The notes under the pieces are model-generated. The model had not been told where the DNA came from. It was given only the letters and a program-made list of their open reading frames with translations, and ran no database searches. The position numbers and the translations under genes are program-made. A stretch of DNA of 54,326 nt from IMG/VR virus record IMGVR_UViG_3300051215_000040, positions 1 to 54,326 of that record; one strand, written 5' to 3'. Positions 39,307-46,795 of the stretch are shown here, in pieces. Each line of letters starts with the position of its first letter. The first letter of the stretch is position 1. Origin of the DNA: a virus.

Positions 39307-40116
39307 TCACTTGGGGTTGTATGTGCCCAGCAGGACGGGCACGGTTTTTACGGTTTCGCGGACCAGGTCGGCCAGCTCGGTTGCCATTTCCTCTTCGTGT
39401 TGCTCCAGATTCTGGACACGCAAAGTGATGGTTGGTTTGTCGCCGCCGGTGCGAACGCCAAGGCGCAACACAAACAGGCGCGATGCAAGGCCGTGGTACG
39501 GCACGGTCTCGAAATACACCAGCGTCGGCAGCGGCTCAGTGCTGGTCGCCTGGATGCTCTCGAAGGCGCTGCGGCTGGCCGCGTGCTGCTTCTCGGTGTT
39601 CTCCATCTTGCGCATGGACTCGATGGTGACCTTGCGCACGGCGGCAATGGCTTTGGGCACGGGGATGGTGCCATCGTCGTTGAAGCAGGTGACCATGCTG
39701 GGCCAGTCCTCCAAGAACTCGGCGATGGTTTGCTGGCTATGGCCCTGGCCACCAGCGACCGCCAGCATGGCCAAGAAAGCGGCCGTGCGGCGGGCTTCGA
39801 GCACAGCCAGGTTGTCGGCCTGGCCCGGCTCTGTTGGGTCGCCGAGGTTGAGCACCGCTGTGGCGGCCATCGCTTGCGCGTTGACGAACACTGTGGCCCC
39901 TGCCTCTGCGTGTGTGCCCACGTACTCAGAGAACGACTGCAGGGTGTTGGTTTTCATCACGCCAATTGCGCGGCGGCGAAAGGTCTGGTGTTTTTCCAGA
40001 TCGTGCAGCTTGAAGTCGCTGGGCAGCGCGGTAAAAAAGCTGGCCGCCACACTGGTGTTGGCTGCGCTGATGGCCTCTGACATTTGCAGGGCTTCGATGG
40101 CTTGTTTGTCAATCAT
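39307..40116 (-). CDS. DUF2303 family protein (269 aa)
   Basis: The start is the ATG at 40116, after AAGGGG. The family core is visible: LPSDFKLHDLEKHQTFRRRA, TLQSFSEYVGTHAEAGATVF, AFLAMLAVAGGQGHSQQTIA and C-terminal LTTDR-like beta strands (TITLRVQNLEQHEEEMATEL). DUF2303 proteins are found in phages near recombination genes and have no known function. Here it lies in the RecT/YqaJ operon, supporting a link to recombination or replication. Confidence 0.85.
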   Translation of the reverse strand: MIDKQAIEALQMSEAISAANTSVAASFFTALPSDFKLHDLEKHQTFRRRAIGVMKTNTLQSFSEYVGTHAEAGATVFVNAQAMAATAVLNLGDPTEPGQADNLAVLEARRTAAFLAMLAVAGGQGHSQQTIAEFLEDWPSMVTCFNDDGTIPVPKAIAAVRKVTIESMRKMENTEKQHAASRSAFESIQATSTEPLPTLVYFETVPYHGLASRLFVLRLGVRTGGDKPTITLRVQNLEQHEEEMATELADLVRETVKTVPVLLGTYNPK

Positions 40117-40126
40117 GTGGGGCCCC

Positions 40127-40483
40127 TTAGACCAGCTCACCCTGCTTGCCCATCAGCGATGGCTGAGCGAGCGAGAGAGCGCCGTACTTGCCAACGTGCA
40201 GGACGGTGGCGCGTTTTTCTTCTTCGCCAGACTTGCCGTCCAGCGTGGGCTTGACGAATTTGAGCGTGTGCTCGCAGCGCACCTGGCCGGTACCGGGAAT
40301 CTGGGAAAAAGACAGTTTGATGTTGACCTCGCCGACCTTGTCGTGGTCGGTGCAGGCTGCGGCCACCTGGGACAGGGCAATGGAGAGCTTGCGCTCAAAA
40401 ATGCCGCCGTCCAGATCGGTGAAGAGCTCGGACACGTCGGTTGCCGCTGCAACGCTGATGGGGGATGGTTTGTTGTCGCTCAT
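40127..40483 (-). CDS. Conserved phage protein near RecT (118 aa)
   Basis: GGAGCC precedes the ATG. The 118-residue product contains ELFTDLDGGIFERKLSIALS, then beta strands VNIKLSFSQIPGTGQVRCEH and FVKPTLDGKSGEEEKRATVL. The ELFTDLDGGIFERKLS core is found in phage proteins of unknown function that travel with DUF2303 genes. No enzymatic motif recognised. Confidence 0.78.
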   Translation of the reverse strand: MSDNKPSPISVAAATDVSELFTDLDGGIFERKLSIALSQVAAACTDHDKVGEVNIKLSFSQIPGTGQVRCEHTLKFVKPTLDGKSGEEEKRATVLHVGKYGALSLAQPSLMGKQGELV

Positions 40484-40504
40484 GATGGGCTCCTGGGTGA
40501 AAAT

Positions 40505-40741
40505 TTAGGACACAGCGCGAAGGACGCGCTCAAGGGATGGCTTTGAAAGGCCGGTCAGCATTCGCTCGACACTTGAATGGCGTGGAATCTGGCGCTCTTG
40601 CGAGACGGCCTTGATAAGCCCGGCGGTGTTGACAGAAAAGTCCATCTGCCCAGTGGCGGGGTTCATGAAGCGAGTTGTGATCGCCTCCTTGATAGCTCGA
40701 ACAGGCTTATGTGTTGATGGGGGTGAAATGCTGCGTCTCAT
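40505..40741 (-). CDS. Hypothetical protein (78 aa)
   Basis: AGGAGC precedes the ATG. A basic N-terminus (RRSISPPSTHKPVRAIKEAI) precedes MNPATGQMDFSVNTAGLIKA and a Ser/Arg-rich end. The mixed composition suggests a small DNA-associated protein, but no family is recognised. Confidence 0.65.
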   Translation of the reverse strand: MRRSISPPSTHKPVRAIKEAITTRFMNPATGQMDFSVNTAGLIKAVSQERQIPRHSSVERMLTGLSKPSLERVLRAVS

Positions 40742-40756
40742 GTGAAGCTCCTGGGT

Positions 40757-40966
40757 TTAAATGGCGTCAGCGTTGTCGTTGTTGGCAACGCGCTCGATGG
40801 GCACACCGGCCTCGACATAATCGCCGACGTCAGCAGTGCTGGGGTTCTCAATCGAAAAGCGGTCCTTGATCAGGTGGCGCAGCACTTGGGCTTTGCTGCC
40901 TGCGCGGACAAGGCGAATGTTGTCCTCGTTGCCGATCTCTTTGATGAGGTAAATGCGGTATTCCAT
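40757..40966 (-). CDS. Small protein, MEYRIYLI start (69 aa)
   Basis: CAGGAG precedes the ATG. Residues 1-35 form beta-alpha-beta (MEYRIYLIKEIGNEDNIRLV, then AGSKAQVLRHLIKDRF), followed by an acidic C-terminal half. Similar short proteins beginning YRIYLI and containing RLV-A-S-AQ occur in phage recombination operons; function unknown. A 100-base gap separates it from recT. Confidence 0.7.
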   Translation of the reverse strand: MEYRIYLIKEIGNEDNIRLVRAGSKAQVLRHLIKDRFSIENPSTADVGDYVEAGVPIERVANNDNADAI

Positions 40967-41066
40967 GGGGGGCTCCTGTGGGTTAAAAAATGGGTGGGGC
41001 TACTCGCTGCGTCTGAGGCTCATTGCCCATGGGACGTGTCCGCAGCATCCGCTTTCGCCCCAAAAC

Positions 41067-41918
41067 TTAGATGGGGCTGTCGTGCTCTTCGGCGGGCTGG
41101 CCAGCGTCCTGGTAGTCAGGATCCGGACGCGTCTCGGGCATGTCAATCACGCCGTCGTCATCCGATGCCTGCGCTGGGGCCTGTTCCGCGACCTTTTGCA
41201 AGCGGCTGGGGCGCTTGGCAGCCGATGGCTTTTCAGGCTCCTGTGCGGCCTCTGGCGCGGCCTGCTCGGGCATGAACAGCTCGTCGTCCTCTTTGATCAT
41301 GCCGTCGATGTCGGTGGAGAGCGGCAGGCGCTTGCTGTGGCGGCGCACCACGGTCTTCTTGGCCATCTCGGCGAAGTCCGTCTGCCAGGGGCCGGAGTTG
41401 CCCGAGCGGCTGCGGGCGCGGATGGCGTTGACGTCCTCGACGCTCATCACCTCGCGGGACTTCTCGCCGTCCTTCATGGTGACGATGGAGTAAACCGCGA
41501 TCAGTTTGCCCCGGTTGGAGAGCGAGGGCTTGTGCGTTATGTGCTCCTCATCGCCCAAGCAGAAATCAAACTGGTCGTTTTCGTAGACCGCCTGCACCGA
41601 CCAGGTGCTGATCTCGCCCGAGTTGCGCACCAGCTTCATGATGCCTGCAACCATCGGCATGAACTGCGCTTGGTTCTTGAAGGTGACGATCGCGCCCTCG
41701 CGGCCGTCTGGGAGCAAGCCCATCTGGCTGGCACGCATGGCCGATGCAAACAGCGTGCGGCGGTCGGCGTCCAGCAGGGAAGGGGTCATTTGCACAGCGG
41801 TCATCACGACGCGAACAAATCGCGCCGGGTCCACGTGCTTGGGAAGGGCCGCCGCAAACTGCGGCTGCATGGCGGTCAGCTGGTTGCGGACCTGGTCGAC
41901 AACGGTAAGTTGGCTCAT
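41067..41918 (-). CDS. recT: RecT-family single-strand annealing protein
   Basis: ACAGGAG precedes the ATG. The 283-residue product follows the RecT pattern: LPKHVDPARFVRVVMTAVQM, ASAMRASQMGLLPDGREGAI and VPxxxG-type FMPMVAGIMKLVRNSGEIS, with WQTDFAEMAKKTVVRRHSKR and a low-complexity acidic C-terminus (about 215-283). RecT anneals complementary single strands at recombination or replication ends. Its partner exonuclease is encoded upstream at 42007-42960. Confidence 0.93.
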   Translation of the reverse strand: MSQLTVVDQVRNQLTAMQPQFAAALPKHVDPARFVRVVMTAVQMTPSLLDADRRTLFASAMRASQMGLLPDGREGAIVTFKNQAQFMPMVAGIMKLVRNSGEISTWSVQAVYENDQFDFCLGDEEHITHKPSLSNRGKLIAVYSIVTMKDGEKSREVMSVEDVNAIRARSRSGNSGPWQTDFAEMAKKTVVRRHSKRLPLSTDIDGMIKEDDELFMPEQAAPEAAQEPEKPSAAKRPSRLQKVAEQAPAQASDDDGVIDMPETRPDPDYQDAGQPAEEHDSPI

Positions 41919-41954
41919 CTTTTCTCCTGTGCTCCGGCCAATTCAGCCAGACTT

Positions 41955-41973
41955 AAAACCGGTGGCCGACCGG
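41955..41973 (-). terminator. Hairpin between exonuclease and recT, minus strand
   Basis: CCGGT and ACCGG arms (41959-41963 and 41969-41973) enclose a 5-nt loop, with four T on the minus strand (plus 41955-41958) just after. A 5-bp stem is short, so it may attenuate rather than stop transcription. Confidence 0.35.
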
Positions 41974-42006
41974 CGGCGGTGTTGCTTGTTTCCAAACAGT
42001 GTACCA

Positions 42007-42960
42007 TCACTTTGTGGGTTTGCGTGGGTAAACTCGCAAATTTCTGAAGCCTGCTCGGCCCCCGTAGGATGTGCCCACCATGTTCTCGGTGATCAGCGTT
42101 GGCGGCGTGTCGGCCTGCAGCGCGCAGCTCACGCTGAACTCGCTGGTGAGGACCTTCTCGGCGTCTCCGATGTGCTTGAAAATATTGGCCTTGGCGACGT
42201 CCTTGTCCTCCTTGGCGTTGGCCTCTGCCTTGGCTGCCGCCTTGTAATCCAGCAGCAGATCGCGCAGGGTTTCATCGCCATCGGCGCTCAGAATCTTGCC
42301 CGGCTTGGCATACTGATTCAAGCGAATGATCACCTCGGCGTCGCCTGGCATCACGGGCTCGGGCTCCTGCCCCTCGTCCACCGTGCGCCAGAAGTCGGCC
42401 ACCTTGGCTTTGATCGCGGCGATCACGTCCTCGTCGCGCAGGCGCTCGATCACCACGCCCCTGTTGCCAGCGATAAACGCGCCGATGAATGCGCGTTTGA
42501 AACCGCTCACAGCCATCTGGTGCTGGACCTGCATTTCAATGTGCTCGGGGGCCTCGATGCTGCCGTCCTCGTGCTCAATCCAGCCGTCGCGGAAGGCCAG
42601 GTAGTCCACGTTCTTGATTTCCAGATGCACCGGCTCGCCCAGGTTGGTGATCACGAAGTCAAACGAGCTGCCCATGCGCAGGTCCGGGTCGCGCAAGTAC
42701 TCCTTCATGGGCTTGACCTCCCAGCCCTGTTCTTCTGCGATGCCGTAGGCGATCGCGGCCTCCAGGCGGTTGCCCCACTTCATGCGGTCGTTGACGACAA
42801 ACTCGGGCACGATGCCCGTGCGCTTGCGGTGCCAAAGGTCGTAGTGCGTGAGGTAGGGGCTCATGCCAAAAAGCGCGGCGCTCTCGGTGCTGGTCACATC
42901 CAGCTTGCGCATGGCCAGCCAGTGCTCCTGGTTGCTGGGGACGATGATTTCAGTTGCCAT
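42007..42960 (-). CDS. YqaJ-family lambda-type exonuclease
   Basis: TGGAG precedes the ATG at 42960; an in-frame extension to 43383 runs across the neighbouring gene and is rejected. The 317-residue product has STESAALFGMSPYLTHYDLW, WGNRLEAAIAYGIAEEQGWE, GSSFDFVI and HLEIKNV, which match the PD-(D/E)xK active site (Asp then Glu-x-Lys). These enzymes digest the 5' strand to make substrate for RecT. Overlaps the gene upstream by 11 bases. Confidence 0.92.
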   Translation of the reverse strand: MATEIIVPSNQEHWLAMRKLDVTSTESAALFGMSPYLTHYDLWHRKRTGIVPEFVVNDRMKWGNRLEAAIAYGIAEEQGWEVKPMKEYLRDPDLRMGSSFDFVITNLGEPVHLEIKNVDYLAFRDGWIEHEDGSIEAPEHIEMQVQHQMAVSGFKRAFIGAFIAGNRGVVIERLRDEDVIAAIKAKVADFWRTVDEGQEPEPVMPGDAEVIIRLNQYAKPGKILSADGDETLRDLLLDYKAAAKAEANAKEDKDVAKANIFKHIGDAEKVLTSEFSVSCALQADTPPTLITENMVGTSYGGRAGFRNLRVYPRKPTK

Positions 42961-43387
42961 TTTGTTTCTCCATGTGTTCTCCGATTTGTGCTGCCGCGCG
43001 CACGATGGCGCGGCGGGTGGCGGCGTGGGGGTCTTCGCCCGGCTCTTCCGTTGCTGTGATCTCGCGCTCGTCAGCGTTGATTGGATGGTTTCCGTACAAA
43101 ACGTAGGCGGTGCGAATGTTTGTGTAGATAGTGATTCCCAAATCCACAGCCAGCCGTAGCGCGTCGCCGTCGTCGGTGAGGGGGTTCCAACCTGCTTCGG
43201 CGATTGCGTCGGCAAATGTCGGCTCCCGCAGCTTCTCGCCGGTATGTGGACAGTAAGCATGCCAGTAGTGGCAATGTGTGCTGCTCCTGCCTTCAGGCGA
43301 TGTGAGGTTCCAATAACCGTGCTTGCTTTGCCAGCCCATCCAGCCTGCCGCCTTCGCGGCCAGCGCCAGCAATTCGCGGTCACTCAT
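42950..43387 (-). CDS. Hypothetical protein (145 aa)
   Basis: The start is MSDRELL (43387); an in-frame ATG four codons upstream is possible. The product contains GWMGWQSKHGYWNLTSPEGR, a Cys/His-containing HCHYWHAYCPHTGEKL and WNPLTDDGDALRLAVDLGIT, a phrase common in small phage proteins. It overlaps the exonuclease start. Function unknown. Confidence 0.75.
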   Translation of the reverse strand: MSDRELLALAAKAAGWMGWQSKHGYWNLTSPEGRSSTHCHYWHAYCPHTGEKLREPTFADAIAEAGWNPLTDDGDALRLAVDLGITIYTNIRTAYVLYGNHPINADEREITATEEPGEDPHAATRRAIVRAAAQIGEHMEKQNGN

Positions 43388-43586
43388 GGCCACCTCCAAA
43401 CAACGCCAGACCTGCGGATTCTGGAAACCTTGCCCCGTGCGCGGCCACCATGTTCTGGTCGATCACCTCGTTGAAGCCATCGCACGGCGCGATCCAGTAG
43501 CCGTGCTCGCCGTCATCCTGCGTGGCCTCAACGATGCCCACCAGGCCCTTGCCGCTGGTGAACCAGATTACTTTGTGAATTGTCAT
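43380..43586 (-). CDS. Small conserved phage protein (68 aa)
   Basis: AAAGGAG precedes the ATG. The product has WFTSGKGLVGIVEATQDDGE, YWIAPCDGFNEVIDQNMVAA and an ARFPESAG end. The WFT...GIV...Y-I...G-NE-ID pattern is frequent in phage early genes without known function. Ends in an 8-base overlap with the next gene. Confidence 0.7.
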   Translation of the reverse strand: MTIHKVIWFTSGKGLVGIVEATQDDGEHGYWIAPCDGFNEVIDQNMVAAHGARFPESAGLALFGGGHE

Positions 43587-43609
43587 TGGTTGCTCCTTTC
43601 AGCTACCTG

Positions 43610-43762
43610 TTAAAACGCTGGTATGTTCGCTCGCCACAAGAAAACATCAAGTCCTGCGACGATGAATCCAGACAAAAATACAACTATCTCGATCTTGTCG
43701 ATCAATGGCATGCGGTAAGTTGGGATTGGTTTTGCGGGGCCGGTGTAGGTGGTGCAAATCAC
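43610..43762 (-). CDS. Small membrane protein (50 aa), GTG start
   Basis: This gene overlaps the zinc-binding membrane gene upstream as GTGA (start 43762) and ends at TAA (43612-43610). It encodes 50 residues with one hydrophobic span (IVVFLSGFIVAGLDVFLW). An internal ATG would give a 33-residue form. It occupies an otherwise empty 172-base gap and is too small for most gene callers. Function unknown. Confidence 0.55.
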   Translation of the reverse strand: MICTTYTGPAKPIPTYRMPLIDKIEIVVFLSGFIVAGLDVFLWRANIPAF

Positions 43763-43965
43763 GCGCAGCTCCTTATGGTCATCAAGACCAACATCACGGC
43801 GATAAAACCACCCAGAATCCAGGCCAGCGTGTTACCAAAGTGGTCCGGCTGGCAGGTGCATTTTTGCCCGCTGGCGTCGTAGCCCATGCCACGGCAGTGA
43901 GGGCACTCCCGAATCGGGCAATCGCGGCCCTGGCGGCAGTTGCCGTATTCGTCACAGCAGTTCAT
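43759..43965 (-). CDS. Cys-rich zinc-binding protein with membrane anchor (68 aa)
   Basis: AAGGAG precedes the ATG at 43965. The first half is Cys-rich (NCCDEYGNCRQGRDCPIREC, then PHCRGMGYDASGQKC), suited to binding one or two zinc ions. The second half is a membrane span (WILGGFIAVMLVLMTI). Proteins starting NC..GNC.QGRDCP are common in phages of Gram-negative hosts. Function unknown. Confidence 0.75.
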   Translation of the reverse strand: MNCCDEYGNCRQGRDCPIRECPHCRGMGYDASGQKCTCQPDHFGNTLAWILGGFIAVMLVLMTIRSCA

Positions 43966-44057
43966 GGTTGCTCCTTGCATTTGTGGAATGGCATAACCCG
44001 ACCCAGCCAACCGATAAGTTCACCGCATTTCTGGCAACAATAAGACGGGGGCTTCAT
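43962..44057 (-). CDS. Tiny zinc-ribbon protein (31 aa)
   Basis: The ATG at 44057 overlaps the upstream stop as ATGA, and the stop overlaps the next start as ATGA. The 31-residue product (MKPPSYCCQKCGELIGWLGR start) has a CxxC pair with a further Cys at the C-terminus (HKCKE), a minimal zinc ribbon. Perfect coupling on both sides argues that it is translated. Confidence 0.6.
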   Translation of the reverse strand: MKPPSYCCQKCGELIGWLGRVMPFHKCKEQP

Positions 44058-44662
44058 GCGTCCCCCTTGATGCCGTGGGCGGCTTCGTTACTGATGTCGC
44101 AAGCCTTATCGTGACCTTCCAGCCAAGAGACTTTTGTCATGTCCGATGACCAGCCGCTTGCCAACTTCTCAGTGTGAACCGAGATAAGTCCTTTATTGAC
44201 AGCCAAATCCCAAAGCACGGCTTTTATCTTTTGCTCATCCGTCAGCGGCTCCTGCTGTGCTGGTGGGGGTGTGAGATGTCGTTGCAAATAACTCAATCCC
44301 TGACTGCCGTATGCCTCCTGCACCACACGCTCAATCAAACAGGCGATGCACTCGCCTTCGCACTCAGGGTGATGCCATTTTTCAGGCTCTGGCGTGGGCA
44401 CAAACTCGTATATTTTTTCCGGTAACGCCACGGGCTTCTGCTCAGGCTCACGCGCCGGCAGGCTGTGGTACTCATGCGGCCCCGGCCCCCAGTCCTCCAT
44501 CAACCGCTCGTCTGACTTGGCCTCAAATTCAGCCATCACTTTGTGCATGGCACGCACAGCTGCATCCTCCAGAGTTTTGCGCATGTCACGCTTGATTGAT
44601 GCCAGGTGCGCTTGGGCACGGTCGATATGGTCGTCGTGGTTGTCGTGGTTTTCTTCAGTCAT
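44054..44662 (-). CDS. Hypothetical protein (202 aa)
   Basis: It begins and ends in ATGA overlaps. The N-terminus is His/Asp/Asn-rich (MTEENHDNHDDHIDRAQAHL), followed by a helical region (MRKTLEDAAVRAMHKVMAEF), a Pro/Glu-rich linker with a Cys/His stretch (WHHPECEGECIACLIERVVQ), and a C-terminal region (LTDEQKIKAVLWDLAVNKGL). The Cys/His cluster may bind metal. No family recognised. Confidence 0.72.
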   Translation of the reverse strand: MTEENHDNHDDHIDRAQAHLASIKRDMRKTLEDAAVRAMHKVMAEFEAKSDERLMEDWGPGPHEYHSLPAREPEQKPVALPEKIYEFVPTPEPEKWHHPECEGECIACLIERVVQEAYGSQGLSYLQRHLTPPPAQQEPLTDEQKIKAVLWDLAVNKGLISVHTEKLASGWSSDMTKVSWLEGHDKACDISNEAAHGIKGDA

Positions 44663-44895
44663 GTCTCGTCTCCTGTTTTGAACGCCGTCATTTCTGGGTT
44701 GTAGCGCGGCACCTGGATGGCCGTCATTCTGTTGACAGCCCTGTCCACGCTGGACTGCATCTGCTTTTGCATGCCGTCGATGAAGCCGGACTCGTAGGCC
44801 AGCGCCACCAGCTCGCGGACGTCTGGCGACATGGCCACGCCCTTGAGCTTCTCGGTGCGGAACTTTTCAAACGGGGAATCTTCTGGGGTGTACAT
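44659..44895 (-). CDS. Hypothetical protein (78 aa)
   Basis: AAGGAG lies before the MYTPEDS ATG at 44895, and the stop overlaps the next start. The product is helical (EKFRTEKLKGVAMSPDVREL, then GFIDGMQKQMQSSVDRAVNR). Its start shares a TGATG with the stop of the zinc-ribbon gene upstream. No family recognised. Confidence 0.68.
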   Translation of the reverse strand: MYTPEDSPFEKFRTEKLKGVAMSPDVRELVALAYESGFIDGMQKQMQSSVDRAVNRMTAIQVPRYNPEMTAFKTGDET

Positions 44896-45029
44896 CACAC
44901 GGTCTCCTTCAAACTGCGCCGTCCTTGCAGAAATTTCAGCCAGCACTCGGCGCAAATCCAGCGCGTGGCCGTGAGAAAAATGCCGCCCTCTGGCAAGCGG
45001 CTACGGTTGCATTTTGTGCAATGGTTCAT
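44895..45029 (-). CDS. Small zinc-ribbon protein (44 aa)
   Basis: The frame runs from ATG 45029 (in an ATGA overlap with the upstream stop) to TGA 44897-44895. The 44-residue product has two CxxC pairs (CTKC near 4-7 and CAEC near 26-29) around a beta-like linker, a typical zinc ribbon. It explains an otherwise empty 130-base gap. Likely DNA- or protein-binding; target unknown. Confidence 0.65.
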   Translation of the reverse strand: MNHCTKCNRSRLPEGGIFLTATRWICAECWLKFLQGRRSLKETV

Positions 45030-45214
45030 TTGGTGTCCTGGATGCCCCGAAGGGCCTCGATCAGTTGTGGGATAACCCGCTCGTCAAGGTGAATGACGAC
45101 GCCAGGCATGCGGGCAAAAATCGCCATCTTCAGCAGGCCACCCTCACGCCAAAGCTCGGCGTAGGTTTTGCCGTTGTCCTGGTAGATCGTGGCTTTGGTT
45201 TCGCCGGAGGTCAT
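45026..45214 (-). CDS. Small hypothetical protein (62 aa)
   Basis: Coupled on both sides by ATGA overlaps. The product has a small beta-alpha build (MTSGETKATIYQDNGKTYAE, then VVIHLDERVIPQLIEALRGI). No catalytic motif; function unknown. Confidence 0.66.
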   Translation of the reverse strand: MTSGETKATIYQDNGKTYAELWREGGLLKMAIFARMPGVVIHLDERVIPQLIEALRGIQDTK

Positions 45215-45519
45215 TTGTCGTCCCTCACCAGCGGCTCGCCCATGAACGTGGGGGCTTGTTTCTCGTGCAGCTCATTCATGGCGGTCCGGTAGTCGCTGAG
45301 CGTTTGCATCGCCTCGTCGTACCAGGGACCGCTGTAGCGCGCCAGGACGCATTCGAGGTCCAGCGCTAGCCGATGGGCAAAGCGCTGGGCGACTTCATTC
45401 ATGGCCTCGCCAATCTGGTCAAACTCTGCATTGATGTCGACACGCGTTATTTTCATCACGCTGGTGCCGTTTTTAAACACATCGTCAAGCATTGCGTGAC
45501 ACATCTGTTCCGGCGTCAT
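45211..45519 (-). CDS. Hypothetical protein (102 aa)
   Basis: The start is MTPEQMCHAML at 45519, which overlaps the upstream stop. The helical product contains ITRVDINAEFDQIGEAMNEV, QRFAHRLALDLECVLARYSG and a C-terminal QTLSDYRTAMNELHEKQAPT. No motif; an early operon protein of unknown role. Confidence 0.68.
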   Translation of the reverse strand: MTPEQMCHAMLDDVFKNGTSVMKITRVDINAEFDQIGEAMNEVAQRFAHRLALDLECVLARYSGPWYDEAMQTLSDYRTAMNELHEKQAPTFMGEPLVRDDK

Positions 45520-45710
45520 TCGTCTGCCTCCATAAAGCTCACCGGCATGCAAACGCACGCCCGGTCCTTACTGTTGGCCACCACCACAAACGACTGGCGG
45601 TGCGGGTTGTGCGTCTGCTGCGGATGGTCCCACCAGCGTCTGCAGTTGCGGCAGTTTTCGTCGGGCTGCTGCGGGCGGCAGCGCGTGTAGTCGAAGGGTA
45701 GGGGGGTCAT
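45516..45710 (-). CDS. Cys-rich putative zinc-binding protein (64 aa)
   Basis: The start at 45710 overlaps the GHKL gene stop as ATGA. Five Cys residues (CRPQQPDENCRNCRRWWDHP, then ACVCMP) and His residues point to zinc binding, as in many phage proteins with an NCR-CRRW core. Direct coupling to the GHKL ATPase may reflect joint function, but this is unproven. Confidence 0.7.
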   Translation of the reverse strand: MTPLPFDYTRCRPQQPDENCRNCRRWWDHPQQTHNPHRQSFVVVANSKDRACVCMPVSFMEADE

Positions 45711-46795
45711 GCTTTCCATCCTATAGATGTGGTGATCAGATCTTTGAAAGCCTCAATAGACTTACTGCGCATTTCGCTGCGGTTGGCGCTTAGCCACTGG
45801 CGCAGGCACTCGGTTGGTGATTGCACGGCAACCAGCTGGCGCGTCTCTTTGACATATGAGGGCGCGTTGCTTATGGCGTAGTGCATGCCGCCATTGACAT
45901 AGACGGTCTTGGTGAGGCCGCGCCGAATCATCTCTTTAAGCTCGGTTTGAGACCCTGCGACCAGTGCGTCGGGGTTGCTTTTGCGAAACAGTTGGTAGCA
46001 GGCCTCTTTCACCATCTCAGGGCAGCCGTACTTCACATATTCAACGTCCTCGGCCCCGGCTTGCACCAGTTCGGCGATCTGGTCAAACTCTTTAGTCTCA
46101 AACCACATTTCCTTGGTGATTGATTTCAGATCCCAATCTGCAACGGTCTGGCGATCGCGCTCCAGCCGGATGAATTCCGGCTTTATGTTGTAGCCGTACT
46201 TCAGCTCTGTTTTGCAGATCAACAGCCCGCCCACGTAAAGTTCACCTGGCCGCTCCATCAAAATGTCTCCGTAGCTGGTCATGCGGATGGCCCCAATGTG
46301 GTCTTGCATGCGAATGCAGGATGCCTTTACCTGCTCAATGTCCGCACCAGAAAGTCCGTGCACAACAAATGTGAGGCCCTTGTTGCCACGCACCGGAGAC
46401 TGGCTTTCTTCAATGGCCAGCAGTTCTTCACCAAACTGCCGGTTGAATCGGAAGCGAGGCTTCCACAGCACGTCGCCATTCAGCATGTCCACGTCGTAGC
46501 CCATGCGCGTCAAAACCAGCAGGGCGATTTTGTAGCCCTCACCAAAGCTGCCGATGGCGTCCTTGCTGTCTGCCTTGCTGGTTGCTCCGAGCAACAATGT
46601 CTGTGGACTGAGTTTGGCAAACTCTGATGTGAGGTGCAGTGAGTAGGTTTCGTCGTCTGATTTCTTGAATGCGTAAACGAATGGCGAGTCGCTGTCGAGC
46701 GCGTTCTGGATTAGCTCGCGACAAGCCTCAGCCAAACCCCAGTGGCTGACGTAGTTCTTGACCAGCGACAGCTCGTAAATTTTCGGTCCAAACAT
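45707..46795 (-). CDS. Hsp90-like GHKL ATPase
   Basis: The 362-residue product begins in a TAATG overlap. An N-box ACRELIQNALDSDS puts Glu27, Asn31 and Asp34 in the Hsp90/GyrB-type positions, and a nucleotide-lid motif GSFGEGYKIALLVL follows near 82. The usual DxGxG between them is not evident; the matching region reads LHLTSEFAKLSP. A beta/alpha second half contains YNIKPEFIRLERDRQTVADW. The GHKL fold binds ATP; activity here is uncertain because of the missing motif. Flanked by Cys-rich 45516 and DnaJ-type zinc protein 46795. Confidence 0.75.
   Translation of the reverse strand: MFGPKIYELSLVKNYVSHWGLAEACRELIQNALDSDSPFVYAFKKSDDETYSLHLTSEFAKLSPQTLLLGATSKADSKDAIGSFGEGYKIALLVLTRMGYDVDMLNGDVLWKPRFRFNRQFGEELLAIEESQSPVRGNKGLTFVVHGLSGADIEQVKASCIRMQDHIGAIRMTSYGDILMERPGELYVGGLLICKTELKYGYNIKPEFIRLERDRQTVADWDLKSITKEMWFETKEFDQIAELVQAGAEDVEYVKYGCPEMVKEACYQLFRKSNPDALVAGSQTELKEMIRRGLTKTVYVNGGMHYAISNAPSYVKETRQLVAVQSPTECLRQWLSANRSEMRSKSIEAFKDLITTSIGWKA

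Noticed and set aside
40967-41066. 21- or 15-codon minus-strand frames between the 69-residue gene and recT
   Set aside because: No ribosome site, no coupling and no recognisable sequence; the gap is probably only a leader.
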